Below, piece after piece: positions 25,301 to 36,093 of a stretch of DNA of 64,000 bases. How positions within the stretch are numbered: position 1 is the stretch's first letter; every line of letters starts with the position of its first letter. Source of the DNA: Paragonimus skrjabini miyazakii. Its lineage: Eukaryota > Platyhelminthes > Trematoda > Plagiorchiida > Troglotrematidae. A program made the position numbers and the translations under genes. The stretch covers positions 1-64,000 of the forward strand of contig JTDE01001109.1 in NCBI GenBank assembly GCA_014338405.1, in the 5' to 3' direction. A model generated the notes under the pieces. It did no database searches. It had not been told where the DNA came from and saw only the letters and a list, made by a program, of their open reading frames with translations.

Positions 25301-25481
25301 GTAGTACACAATGGAAGTTGAAACGAACCCCAACAGAACACAGGATTTCAGTGTGCATTCACTAAGTTTCTTTCAAGTTGGAACATGAAGTTTGCCTACT
25401 GACAACGGGTTCAATCAGAAAAAAACGAGTGATCAACATTACCAAAAGTGAGAGCATAGAAAACGAAACTGACCAACTCAC

Positions 25482-25570
25482 CTGACAAAATGCTTGCAAC
25501 TGACTGCCCTGCTCAACAATAGTTTGGCTTCGGCTAGCGAATAACACTTGAAACCAAGTCTTACTTCGCC
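25482..25570 (-). CDS. FERM-protein gene, exon: end of lobe F3
   Basis: An 89-base exon bordered by ATCTACAG and GTGAGTTGG. It enters in phase 0, as left by the exon at 33.3 kb, and leaves in phase 2, as needed by the exon at 23.4 kb. It encodes GEVRLGFKCYSLAEAK and then LLLSRAVSCKHFV. This is the last strand and C-terminal helix of the F3 (PH/PTB-like) lobe; in 4.1/FRMD proteins the pattern is L.F...S..EAK.LW......H.FF. The usual Trp of the helix is Leu here. Codon phase agreement on both sides is the main evidence. Confidence 0.65.
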
Positions 25571-26600
25571 CTGTAGATCAAAATGGGTATATGTTAAAGG
25601 TTGTATTCAACCAACAAAACAATACGGTGAGATAAACCTATTGTTTGAGTCACAATGAGTGAAACGAAGAGGGTAAGAAGTTGGAAAAACATTTGGGCTC
25701 ATTTGAAATGATTTCCAAGAGCCAACAATTAACTTCGTAAACTAGTAAACGTCGTCATTTTAAACAAATCAGATCGTATGACATGTTATTAAAGCTTTTG
25801 AAGAAATATGTTTGAAAACTCTTGCGAATTCGAACAAAGTAATCTGTAGTGTATCTAGTAAGACTGTCTCGAAACATGTACTTCCCTACGAGTGAGACAG
25901 ATTTGATGGGTTGTAGTTCACAAACTGAAATGTGTGCCAACTAAAGTCACAAAACTTGTAGTCTTAAACAATCCACACATGAAACATCGAATTTATAAAA
26001 TCCCTTGCATGAGCAAGCAGATCAGAAAACAGAACATCATATTACACATGCACACCTAGAACAAGGCCGAAATGTGAACATTTACAAGGTTGTCGCAAGA
26101 TTTCCCAAAGGTAACTGGTTGGATTAACGATTTACTGACTGACTGAGACCATGCTGTTAATTTACCACCGAATATCCTATCTGTATAGTTGCTAACAGAC
26201 AGTAAAAGTAGAGCTAATCGTTGGCCAATGCGACATCTTCGTCTGTTCGGTTACACTACGACGTTATAATAGTGACTGATCAGGAGTTGCCAAACAAGAC
26301 GCTTTTTAGATGTGTTACTATATTTTAAAAAAATCTACAGCCCTCCGCTAATCGGTTACCAGCAATCTACTGTTGACGCATAATAGGTTAATCCGTATGT
26401 TGAACCATTTCAAATTGACTGACACTTGAAATGGTCCCACTCAGAGGAGAAGTAATTTTCAGTGATGAAAATAAACACAATCTAAAGGGCTGTGATGTGT
26501 TTAAGTGATACTGGGGCATTGATAAATTGATTGAGAATAACATAACGTTACGAGCAAGTTGTAATACTCTATGTTTCAACCAACTCGGGTGGCCTTCCCC
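25571..26600. other. Intron sequence of the FERM gene, no other feature
   Basis: This lies between the exons at 25.5 and 33.3 kb. It ends where the truncated 5' LTR of the Gypsy element begins. No repeat family was recognised in it. Confidence 0.4.
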
Positions 26601-26607
26601 AGGAGTG

Positions 26608-26717
26608 TTGTAAACGATTACAACACACATGCCTTGTTTACTGATTGATAAAAACCTTTCTATCAAGCGTTGTCTTCTCTGCGCTCTCGGTTACTTCTCG
26701 CAAGTCTATTCGTTACA
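26608..26717 (+). repeat. 5' LTR remnant of the Gypsy element
   Basis: It aligns with the last 106 or so bases of the 3' LTR, for example GTTGTCTTCTCTGCGCTCTC in both, and ends TTCGTTACA. The first about 86 bases (U3) are absent. Only 19 bases separate its end from the gag ATG, and no tRNA-complementary primer-binding site is visible there. Confidence 0.65.
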
Positions 26718-26736
26718 ATTTAATCAATCAAATATA

Positions 26737-27440
26737 ATGGATCGTCTGCTACGACCGGACCGATTTGATGCCGACCCGAACTCCACAGACAGTGGTGACG
26801 TATGGAAACATTGGTTATGTACTTTTTCAAACTTCCTTGAATTGATTGCTTCTCATAAACCTTACAAGTTAAAAACACATGCACTTCTCGTCCCCCGCCG
26901 CATACGAATTCATCTCTCACTGTACTGTGACTCTGTTATCACAACACTTCACTTTCTCCACATACAACAAAAGAATGAAACTTGCATGAAAATCTCGACC
27001 AGTCCATACAAAAACTCCGGAACCTTGCTAGGGATTGCAATTTCAAAGCTATCAGCGCGGAGCAAAATCAAGAGGACGCTATCCGCGATGCTTTCATAAG
27101 TGAACTCCTATCCAACTCCGTTCGCCAACGATAGCTTGAACACAAAACTTTAGACGTAAAAACCTCTTAAAATCAAGCGAAGACTTTAGACCTGGCTCAG
27201 CAACAATCGCATTCCTCAGCGTAATCTCAACCTACAATTTACAATGCAGCTTGCTACCGAAGCCTCATCAGATACTGCCGAGAAACCTAACAATCATTAC
27301 GAGACCGTGGGTATGATCGACACCCTCGCCGCAAATGTCCAGCTACAGATTCGGTCTAGAAATCATGTGGGAAACGGGGTCACTATCAAAAGGTTTGCCG
27401 GACTGCTACACATTCAAAACACACGGCATTACTTCTTCCA
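26737..27440 (+). pseudogene. Gypsy gag relic
   Basis: Translation from the ATG at 26737 starts MDRLLRPDRFDADPNS and continues with WKHWLCTFSNFLE, a gag start seen in flatworm CsRn1-type elements. After frameshifts, a Cys/His cluster near 27310-27420 gives YDRHPRRKCPATDSV and then CGKRGHYQKVCR in another frame, which resembles the zinc-binding box of that group. One expected Cys is replaced. An upstream ATG at 26629 lies inside the LTR and is not the gag start. Confidence 0.65.
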
Positions 27441-27499
27441 CTCTTTACCTCCTCTATCATCACTGATGCAGCATCAACTAGCCTTACCAAAGCTATCAC

Positions 27500-28620
27500 T
27501 GAAGTAGTGATCAATGAAATAACCTTACAAGCGTTGGTTGACACAGGAAATTCAGAATGCTATGTTTCTGAGGGGGTCGTACTCTGAAATCAATAGACAA
27601 AACTGCTATCAAGTGACCAAATCGTTCTGGCTTCCACAGGAATAACCAGTAGCACCAAAGGCCACTGTCTTGTTTCGTTATTTTACAAAAGTACACCTTA
27701 AAGAGATGTTAAATTGTCAATCCTCCCCAATCTGCGTGCTGATGTGTTATTAGGGCATGACTTTCTACAGCGACAAAAATCTGTGGAAATATCCTTTCAG
27801 GGTGTTCAACCCTCAGTTTTACTATGTGGCCTAACTGCCGCTACTCTTCCAGCTCCCTCCCTCTTCGCTCAGCTTGATCCATCTTGCCGTCCAATCCACA
27901 TTAAGTCGAGACGACATAGGTTTTCATTCACACCGAGATCGAAAGATTGCTACAAGACGGCATCATCGATCCTTCGCGATCATCGTAGCGTGCACAGGTC
28001 TTGGTCACTACAAACGATCGCCATAAACTTCGCGTGGTCGTCGATTATAGCCAAAGTATTAATCGGTTCACCTACCTGGAAGCCTACCCTCTCCCTCGTA
28101 TCGACGACATGGGAGACAAAATTTCACAGTTCACTGTTTTCAGTATGCTGGACCTCCACAGCGCTTATCACCAAATACCCATTAACGGAAACGACGGACA
28201 ATATACCGCTTTTGAAGCGTGCAATAGCCTATAACAATTCTGTCGCATACCTTTTGGAGTGACCAATGATGTTGCATGCTTCCAGCGAGCGATAGACGAG
28301 CTGATACGTCAAGAAACACTCAAGGGAACCTTTGTCTACGTCGGAAATATTACCGTATGCGGAAAAGAGGCGAATGATCAGCAGACTAATCTCAATCGGT
28401 TTCTGCAAGTGGCTGATAAATACGGACTGACAGTAAATCGAAACAAGTGTATTTTCGCTACCAAAGAAATTCGTCTGTTGGGTTATGAAATATCCAAAGG
28501 ATCCGTGAGGCCAGATCCCGATCGATTGGAAGCGCTAATCAAGCTGTCTAAACCTGGAAACTTGAAAACGACAAAAAATGGTTGGAATGTTCTCATACTA
28601 TTCACAGTGGTTTTCCCAAT
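27500..28620 (+). pseudogene. Gypsy protease and reverse transcriptase relic
   Basis: The aspartic protease core is visible as ALVDTGNSECYVSEG (about 27530-27575). The RT follows: RVVVDYSQSINRFT, YPLPRIDD, FSMLDLHSAYHQIP (first catalytic Asp), then the palm motif. This reads FVYVGNITVC at about 28331-28360, where the first Asp of the usual Y-[VL]-D-[DN] box has become Gly. LLGYEIS and the connection region follow. There are at least three frame changes. The Gly change alone would abolish polymerase activity. Confidence 0.7.
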
Positions 28621-28629
28621 TTTCAGATA

Positions 28630-29200
28630 AAATCCACCCGCTGATTATCAACAGGTGCTTTTCATTACCCAATGATGCACTTTTCGCCCACGAATCCTTT
28701 AAATCCGAACTAGTTCAAGCTTCACTTTTTTCCATTGCCACACATATTCCCCTTGCCGTTGAAACTGATGCCTCAGATATAGCCATCTCCGCTACACTAA
28801 AACAGAGTGGCCACCTCGTGACCTTTTTCTCACGTACTCTCTCTGCAACCGAACGAAACCATTCCGCTGTTGAAAAGGAAGCTTCAGTGATTATTGAAGA
28901 TTATTGATCCGGAAATGGCGAAATTACCTGATTGGAACACATTTCAAGCTACTAATCGATCAACGTTCAGTTGCTTTTATGTATGATAAAAAACTTGCTA
29001 GTANNNNNNNNNNNNNNNNNNNNNNNNNNNNNNNNNNNNNNNNNNNNNNNNNNNNNNNNNNNNNNNNNNNNNNNNNNNNNNNNNNNNNNNNNNNNNNNNN
29101 NNNCGTTGGTGGACCGAACTATCTCATTCCTCTTATGATGTTGTGTATCGCCCTGGTTCAGATAATCCTGCGGCCGATACCGTATCTCGAGCATTTCGTG
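28630..29200 (+). pseudogene. Gypsy RNase H relic, interrupted by assembly gap
   Basis: PLAVETDASDIAISATLKQ contains the first RNase H Asp. HLVTFFSRTLSATERNHS and EKEA follow. The frame then shifts through LIDQRSVAFMYDKK up to the N run at 29004-29103. After the gap, YDVVYRPGSDNPAADTVSRA marks the end of the domain. In related polyproteins only a dozen or so residues separate the two flanks. Confidence 0.65.
29004..29103. other. Assembly gap (100 N)
   Basis: Exactly 100 unknown bases, a conventional size for gaps of unknown length. The flanking RNase H motifs suggest the true missing sequence may be only a few tens of bases. Confidence 0.95.
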
Positions 29201-29204
29201 CACC

Positions 29205-30257
29205 AACTCTTTCTAACGACTATCTTAAAAAGTTCCATGATTCTCTCTGCCACTCCGGAATTACTCGTTTGTCTCATTTTGATCGAAAAAAGAATTTGCC
29301 TTTTTCCCTAGACAATGTCAAGTCTGCTATTCAACATAGTTCCATTTGTTCCCAACTAAAACCGAAATTCTACAGTCCCTCCAATAGTCCTTTAATTAAA
29401 GTGACACACCCCTTTGAACTGATTTCAAAGGACCAATTCCCTCTTCCACTCGCAATCACCATATACTAACTCTAATTGACGAATTCGCCCGCTCTCTACT
29501 TACTTTTCCATGCCCAGATATGTCAGCATCTACTGTCATTACCCGATTAACTGACCTCTTTTCCATGTTTGGAATGCCTTCATTCGTTCACTCCGATCGA
29601 AGATCAACAGTTACGTCGCAGAAGTTGAGACAATTCCTTCACGACCGGGATGTGGCCACTAGCAGGACCACGAGTTACAACCCCCAAGGCAATGGCCAAG
29701 TTGAAAGGCTCAACAGCACTATATGGAAAGCTGCTTTTCTTTGCCTGCATTCCAAAGCACTGAATGTTGACTAGTGGAAGTACGTGCTTCCGGACGCGCT
29801 GCACGCTATCAGGTCGTTGCTGTGTGCAACTACCAACGCTACTCCTCACGAACGCATGTTTCTGCATAATCCGAAATCGCCCGCAGGAACCAGTCTGCCT
29901 CAATGGCTCGTTGCGTCCGGACCAGTACTATATTGGAAGAATGTCCGAACATTCAAGTACGATCCCTTAGTAGAAGAAGTTGAAATGTTAGAGAGTAATC
30001 CCGAATACGCCCACATTTCACTTCCGGATGTTCGTCAGGAAACTGTATCCCTCCGACAACTGGCTTCCATTAAAAACACAACTCAACCGCCACAATTCAT
30101 TTTGTCAGACCTTATTCCAGACCCTTCGATTGTTGACACACCCTGCACCATATCCGACAGGACAGAAACTACTAGCGTGCTAGAAACAAACGTTGAAAAC
30201 CTTCTCTCCCACCAACAAAGGATTCGACCTTACTTACTTCGAAATCACGAAGCGTAA
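29205..30257 (+). pseudogene. Gypsy integrase relic
   Basis: Parts of the zinc-binding N-terminus (FHDSLCHSGITRLSHF) and catalytic core are readable: LTLIDEFARSLLTFPCPD with the first Asp, VHSDRRSTV with the second Asp, and NPQGNGQVERLNS with the Glu. The usual DRG...F after the second Asp is DRRS. A long C-terminal frame (29784-30257) with LLCATTNATPHERMF continues to the stop before the polypurine tract. A stop at about 29771 breaks the frame near the end of the core. Confidence 0.7.
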
Positions 30258-30375
30258 CCTCGCTTCACACATTTGACATTATCTATGTCCCAAGATAGTC
30301 CATTTCATACGCTGGAAAGTTAACAATTAATACCCCACACTTACGTTAGTTAGTTGTTTATATGGCGGGGGAGAA

Positions 30376-30567
30376 TGTCATATTTTATCTATAAATCATA
30401 TTGCCCTCTTCACTATCATACCCATCCCTCCATATATTATCTTAATCTACCTTTTCCATTCGTTAAACTCTAGATCACATGCCTCGTTTTCTGATTGACT
30501 GAAGCCTTTCCATCAGGTGTTGTCTTCTCTGCGCTCTCCGGTACTTCTCGCAAATCTATTCGTTATA
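30376..30567 (+). repeat. 3' LTR of the Gypsy element
   Basis: This 192-base LTR begins TGTCATATTTTATC directly after the polypurine tract and ends TTCGTTATA, where the 5' copy has TTCGTTACA, so the canonical terminal CA has mutated. Beyond it the sequence is that of a Penelope-like element. Confidence 0.7.
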
Positions 30568-31760
30568 GCTTTCAAATTGCAATAACTGGTTAGTTCATGT
30601 CTTTTTCCAAAACATGCTTCTGGAAACAGATCCATCTTCACGTCTAGTCAGTCCGACACCCTGAAAGTATATCTCACTTTCTTCCTCGATTTCAACAGTA
30701 TACTTGGTGTTACGGTGCAGACTGTTAGGGTCTATGCAAATAGTTTCTGTCTGGTTTACACGATTCGCACACTACAAATGCCATCAACCTATTTTTTGTA
30801 CAGAAAGGTTGAATTGATAATGTTTTGCTTGGTTTTCAACAGAAGCCATGAAAATATTGGCTAGCACAGATACCAGAGAACTATTCACGCCCTCACCAAT
30901 TTACCTGGTGATAAAATTGTCCATCGAACACAAATTGTACGTGACTGATGCACAAGATAAGAAGGTTGCATTAATGAAACGTAAGCTGAGCTAATTTTGG
31001 ATGGTTCTTCATCATACAGTTATGAATGATATTAATCAGTTCAGTGAAGCGTACGTTCGTGAACAAAGATTGGACATCAGACGACGCCATCATCTTATCA
31101 AAAACATCCACATTGTGTAACCTTTCTACAAATTCCAATGTGTACTTAAGATTATATGTGCACAAATGGACTTTGACCAGTTCGAGAAATTTTACCGGTC
31201 ATTTCGTCAGACCATGATAAGCAACATTTGTCATTGGTAATATATATCTCAGTAGGATGTCGGGTTTGCGTATCTTCGGGAGACCGTACAAACGTGGTGT
31301 GTGCGTCCTTCTAGGATCAAGTTCACGGTAGGTTAATGTATAAATTAGGCCATCGTTTCTTGAGTCTTGTAACCAATTGGTAAGATTTCTTCCGATTGCA
31401 TCTTGGATTGCATCTTTTTAATTCGGATCCAGACAAAGCTTTTTGCAATCTGATAGGATACAGTTCATCTTAGAAACATAGTACGATCGAATGAGAATTA
31501 CTGCAGCTGAGCCCTTGCAAGAGGCAGAATGATAATGTCCGGATCCTCTCGTGAACCATTTCAGTGTACGTATGTAATCTTACATCAGTAGACGATTTTG
31601 TCTGCTAGGCGCTCTTTGATACCGATGAGTCATTTTTGCTTTAAACCAACTAAGAGTCCCTAGTGATACCGGTTTTAACTGTCTTACTTTAGCAAACAGA
31701 TATTCAAACTGAGTTTAATTCTCAATAGAACTGACACTGGAAGAAGAAATTTCATTTCCT
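30568..31760 (-). pseudogene. Penelope-like element reverse transcriptase relic
   Basis: Minus-strand pieces in order are FEYLFAKVRQLKP (about 31720), VILIRSYYVSKM (about 31490), RLYGLPKIRKPDILL (31306-31262), SSDVQSLFTNVRFTE (about 31085-31040) and ANIFMASVENQAK (about 30850). Next comes a damaged catalytic box, with a stop followed by VDG, at 30789-30774 where YVDD is expected. Last are YTVEIEEESEIYFQGVGLTR and FWKKT. This is the trematode Penelope order. The coding sequence stops abruptly at the Gypsy 3' LTR, just after an LLQFESY-like motif. Confidence 0.75.
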
Positions 31761-32650
31761 TTCTCTTCCTTTTGTGTGTTATTCAAGTGAACATTTGAAG
31801 AATTTTACACATATTTACTTAAGTGTAAAGCAATAGCAGATAACATAATTGCATTGGAATGTGTTAGACAGATATGCAGAAGTTGTCTCCTTAGTTTTGT
31901 GGGTCATTTTCCAACAAAAATTTGAAAGTTTACTCCAGCGTATTGTGTTCAGACTGTGTAATATAGGTTGCAGTTGAACATGTATGGTGAAGGGTTAATC
32001 GATTTTGACTGTAGTGTGTGTTCGTGAGATTCAGCATTAAAGTGTTAGACGACAGTTTAAATTTTTTTTATTACGTAAAGTGTTGTAATAACTACGAGAG
32101 AAAACACCGAATAATGAATTTGATTTGAACAGATTCTCCAATTATTTTGTACCGTAAGCGAACAACTTGATTGGGCGTTTTGACAATCATTTTGAGGAGA
32201 AAGGTATGTGCAAATTTGAAACAATGTTGTCCCCGAATAAATTTGAAGAATGCAACAATGGTTATGAATCTAGTGCTATCTTGATAGTATGTTACATTGA
32301 TTGAGTTATTTTCTTATTTTTTTTATTCCTAATTTTTTGTTTCCATCTTACATCTACATCCGCATTTATTATCTTGATTTTCAATCATATGATCGAATGA
32401 TGATTGATCACTTTGAAAACTTTGCCCGTCCACAAGTTTGTACTTCATTTGGTGTATGCAAATGAAAACAGCGAACAAAATGATGTTTAAGCATACATCT
32501 GATATGATGATCGTGGTTATTCGGAGACAACATTGTTTCGAATTTCTTATGGATTTGTTGAGGGATACATGACATTCTCAATCAACGTCATGAAGATATG
32601 TGACTTTCATTAAATTCAAGATATCCAGATATGCACCCAAATCAGTTGGG
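31761..32650. other. AT-rich intron sequence
   Basis: This is intronic to the FERM gene. No family was recognised; poly-T runs lie near 32050 and 32310-32340. Confidence 0.4.
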
Positions 32651-32657
32651 CTACAAG

Positions 32658-32800
32658 GTTTCGTAGCTCAGCTGGTAGGGCAATTGCCGCGTTTGAGTAT
32701 GTTGTTTCTGTCGCTGGTTCGAATCCAGCCGAAGTCCAGATTTTTCGCAAATGGATCTCCCCTGAACTAAAAGTTGCCAATCCCGAGAAAATCTGTAAAT
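32658..32800 (+). repeat. tRNA-derived SINE (third SINE family)
   Basis: Clear pol III boxes are present: A box TAGCTCAGCTGGTAG (about 32663-32677) and B box GGTTCGAATCC (about 32717-32727). The spacing between the boxes is longer than in a functional tRNA and no acceptor stem closes. The sequence after the B box (CCAGATTTTTCGCAAATGG) matches the one after the B box at 48.5 kb, which marks both as SINE copies. No hammerhead core follows. Confidence 0.65.
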
Positions 32801-33296
32801 GCTGACGATATTTCAAACACAAGTCTACTAAATGAGGACTGGTCATCACACTATCAACTCGTAGATATAATCAAGAGAATGAATACGGATTAAATCATGA
32901 CCCAGGCTTTCAGTGTGGAAGGCCAACACGTTCATTATGAAGACATCATCTCGTTCACTTCACAAATAAAGTTCAGATTCCGACTGGAAAATAAGTCACC
33001 AAATGGAACTGTCTACCTGATCAACCAGGATCAACACATTTAAATTTACAACCGCCTTGTTGACCATAAGCTGAGCAACATAACAGAATGCAATCGTCAG
33101 TGGGTGGGCGTAGAAAAAAGCAGACCAACTAAACAGTATGCGCGTTCGTGTTAATCACATTAGAACGACTACATACATTCCGAAACAAAAGATACGTGCT
33201 TAGTAGATATAAGAATTCTCATCATCATGCTCTATCGTTTTCTAATAACTATTACGACATGGAATGTTACATGCTAAACAGGGTAGTTTAACTCAC

Positions 33297-33360
33297 TTGA
33301 CCTCGTGGAACGACTATAACCAGATGTTTTTTGGATCGTTGAACGTGTTTGATAATTTTC
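33297..33360 (-). CDS. FERM-protein gene, exon: middle of lobe F3
   Basis: A 64-base exon with an excellent polypyrimidine tract (TTGCACTCATTCCTGTCTGTAG) and donor (CAA|GTGAGT). Its first G completes the TT left by the exon at 39.0 kb (phase 2). It encodes KIIKHVQRSKKHLVIVVPRGQ, here read as one 21-residue strand-rich block starting KIIKHV and ending VPRGQ, and leaves in phase 0. In F3 lobes the pattern W..I..I....KKF.I follows the conserved Trp, as seen here. Another open frame exists but does not fit the phases. Confidence 0.55.
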
Positions 33361-34043
33361 CTACAGACAGGAATGAGTGCAAATGAAAATGGAAAATTGA
33401 TCAAAATATTAACTTTATAAACCGAGTTAAATGTACGTTGGTTTAGTTTGTTTTCAACTGTGACCAACAATATGACGCAGTGCTCATGATATCATTGTTC
33501 CTGACGAGTGGGATTTCGAGAATAAATTGTTCTACGTTGAACTGACTAAGAATGGCAACCAGTGAGAAGATTGTTTATTTAAGTGAACATGGTTATAGAA
33601 GAAAACAAACTCTTCAGGATGAGGCGGGAATTTGAAATTTCTCTTGATTTATATTTTTTTAAATCAACAAACATCCCCATTTATCTGTTCAATCACTGTA
33701 TGAAATGGTGAGCTGATGGATAGGGGGCTTCAAATCTCTACAAAAAAAACCGATAGTTTGCAACCGAGACAAATATAACAAAAATAACTCTCGAATGTGA
33801 GCAAGCAATCATCTCGTATCTGAACAAGTGACAAGCTACCTCATCTAGAAGGAAAAAAGACGCTACCACAAATACTGATGTATGGGTAACGCAAAAGAAC
33901 ACTAACTGAAGAAGAGCTACTTGAGAAGATGGGTGAAACAATAAAGAAAGCATATGAGATTTAGGACTGTGTGTTCGATGTGTTGATCAGTTCATAATCA
34001 GACAGTATGTTAAACAATGAACGTCAAGTGACGACTAGTTAAT

Positions 34044-34226
34044 AGTGGAAAAAATGAGAAACAAAACAGATTGTAAGCGGTCAGTGCAACAAAACAAAGA
34101 AAAAAAACAGATGATGGAAGGTGAAGGCCTATCAGTGGAAAAAATGAGAAACAAAACAGATTGTAAGCGGTCAGTGCAACAAAACAAAGAAAAAAAACAG
34201 ATGATGGAAGGTGAAGGCTTATCAGC
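34044..34226 (+). repeat. 90-bp tandem duplication
   Basis: Two nearly identical 90-base units start at 34044 and 34134. The sequence is purine-rich and multiples of three, so an open frame runs through it (KMRNKTDCKRSVQQNKEKKQ twice). It is probably a recent duplication rather than a protein-coding repeat. Confidence 0.8.
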
Positions 34227-34317
34227 GGGAAGTAACTGAATAGAATGCACCGAAATTTCCAACTAATAGGGTCTTTACCAGTAAACATAAGTCAAAATTT
34301 GAATTGTATCCATCCGG

Positions 34318-34515
34318 TCAGTAGAGTATCGCATAGTTGGGCTGATGATGGTGTGGTTAGAGGTATCCGTTTCGGATTAGCCTGTCACAATGGCCGAAGC
34401 CAAAGGACGTCTGCACATAACACTCACTACAAGTGGCTTGTGTTGGACCACTCGTGGTTCCACCCACACAGCACATATTCAGCGTAAACCCGAAGGGATA
34501 AGACCAAAAGGCGTC
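34318..34515 (+). repeat. Repeat Y (unclassified), copy 1
   Basis: It aligns with the reverse complement of 59760-59960: TTAGCCTGTCACAATGGCC, AGGACGTCTGC, CACTACAAGTGGCTTG and CCGAAGGGA in the same order. It ends exactly where RTE reverse-transcriptase sequence starts, so the two were joined by insertion or recombination. No coding sense or terminal structure is recognised. Confidence 0.5.
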
Positions 34516-35737
34516 ATGGACGAAATAATGGAGGACTGTTTGCGCCACTCAAATGATGCCGGTGTGAACCTCCTACCTGGTGGTAGGCTGACTGATCTTG
34601 ATTATGCTGACGACAAGGTGTTGTTGTTTGACAACTTTCAAGCGGCACAAGCAAAGCTGAGTGCAATTTCGCGTTCTGCTGAGTACTTCGGAATGCGCTT
34701 TGCAGCCTCAAAATGCAATGTGCTTCTGCAAGATTGTTGTGATTACGTTGGCTTATTGTTAGATAATGAAGTCATGGAAGTTGTTGACCGGTTTGCATAC
34801 CTGTGAAGCTGCATCAGCGGCGGCGGAGGAGGTGTAGAGAATGAAATAGAAGCACGTATTTCGAAGGCTAGGGCGGTGTTTACTAATCTGAGGCACTTAT
34901 GGCGACAGAAAGGTATCTCTCTGAAGCTTAAGGGTCACGTATATCAGACAACAGTGAGGGCTGTATTACTTTACGGCAGTGAAACATGACCGATCAGAGT
35001 AGAGGATGTGAACCGTCTCCAGGTATTCGACCACCGATGTCTGCGTTCAATCGCTCGTATCGGGTGGCACCAACGAATAAGCAACGAGGAGGTTAGGAAG
35101 CGGGTGTTTGGCACTGATTGTCAAACGAGTTCTTTCGTTCAGTCCTTAAACTTGCACAGACTTAGATGGTTAGGTCATGTACTAAGGATGCCAGCTAATC
35201 GCTTGCCACACCGAGCACTGTTTGCCGACGCTGCGGCCGATTGGCGTAAGGTGCAAGGTGGACAGATAATGACCTGGCGTAGACAAATGAAATCGTTCAC
35301 GAAGGGGTTGGGCACTGTAGATCGGGTTCGTCTCCCGGGTTGGAGCCCTCTCGACTTACAGAGTCGGTGGCTTGAAACTTTAGGTGAGATGGTGGCTAAC
35401 CCAGCTCAGTGGCGTGAAGGTTGTCGTTGTTTGGTCGAGTAGTCTGTGAAGTGAGTGCACTTAATGACGCGGGACAGTGAAAGCCGCAAGGAAGCTGTCT
35501 TGCTGATGACGCCTTACTTTCACTTACAGCTCGGTTGTTTGTTTGCAAGGTGTAGACGCCTTGATGTTGTATGTCTGAATGTAGACGTAGCTATTTTTTA
35601 GTAGTTAGGTCCCCTCACCTTCCCTTTTTTCTCCTCTCTTCTTATACAAAGTTTGATTTTTCTTCTTCGTGGCTGTGTGGCAGTTAAGCATCAGTGTGAA
35701 CCACCGCTGTATTGCTGTCTATGATGATGATGATGAG
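34516..35737 (+). mobile_element. 5'-truncated RTE LINE
   Basis: The RT starts within the palm (VMDEIMEDCLRHSNDAG), with the catalytic box LTDLDYADDKVLLF intact. The thumb and C-terminal domain follow (NRLQVFDHRCLRSIARIGWH, LHRLRWLGHVLRMPANRLPH, VRLPGWSPLDLQSRWLETLG), ending at 35442. Only two stops interrupt this single frame, both TGA, at 34804 and 34987; the second replaces the Trp of the usual SETWP. The 3' UTR ends in an ATG/TGA-type microsatellite (about 35721-35736), as is usual for RTE elements. Affiliation is by pattern to fluke SR2-like RTEs. It is the least damaged LINE in the window. Confidence 0.8.
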
Positions 35738-36093
35738 CCATGCCTTTGTGTCCATCCGACCAATGTTGGTTAGCCAATTGATTGGCGAACACGAAACTGA
35801 AATCTCTATCTCTCGGGAAACAAACAGATAGAGAAAGACTACAATGATAAGATTTAAACTAAGAAGAAAAATATTGAAAATCGAAAGCAGTCCAGGGAAG
35901 ATATGAGTGAAAAACACAGTTGAAGGTCGGACTGAAAGAAAACAAAAAACATTTAGCAAACAGTACACCAACAAAGTTGAAGAAAAGGTAAGTTAGAAGA
36001 CCACAAACACCCAGGTTTTTGAGAATAAGAACGAGGGAGTTGCTAAAAAGTGGTGGCCATTGGTTGATACGAACAGAGAAAAAATGGACATAA

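Larger units (their letters stand above)
26608..30567 (+). mobile_element. Degenerate Ty3/Gypsy (CsRn1-like) LTR retrotransposon
   Basis: The element has a truncated 5' LTR (26608-26717), a gag, a protease to integrase polyprotein, a polypurine tract (GGCGGGGGAGA, 30364-30374) and a 3' LTR (30376-30567). It is about 3.9 kb long with many stops and frameshifts. Affiliation rests on the domain order protease, RT, RNase H, integrase and on the gag start plus a Cys/His box of the type described for the fluke CsRn1 group. It sits antisense in a FERM-gene intron, directly beside a Penelope-like relic. The catalytic palm motif is mutated and a 100-N gap interrupts it, so it is not functional. Confidence 0.8.

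Noticed and set aside
26629..26736. Upstream ATG for the Gypsy gag frame
   Set aside because: It lies inside the 5' LTR remnant; the conserved gag start is the ATG at 26737.
32663..32735. Possible tRNA genes (also at 48473-48540)
   Set aside because: A and B boxes are good, but the box spacing is too long, no acceptor stem closes, and both copies share a SINE tail.
33509..33535. CTGACGAG followed by GAG as a hammerhead core
   Set aside because: There is no GAAA at the right distance, no pairing stem II, and no SINE context.
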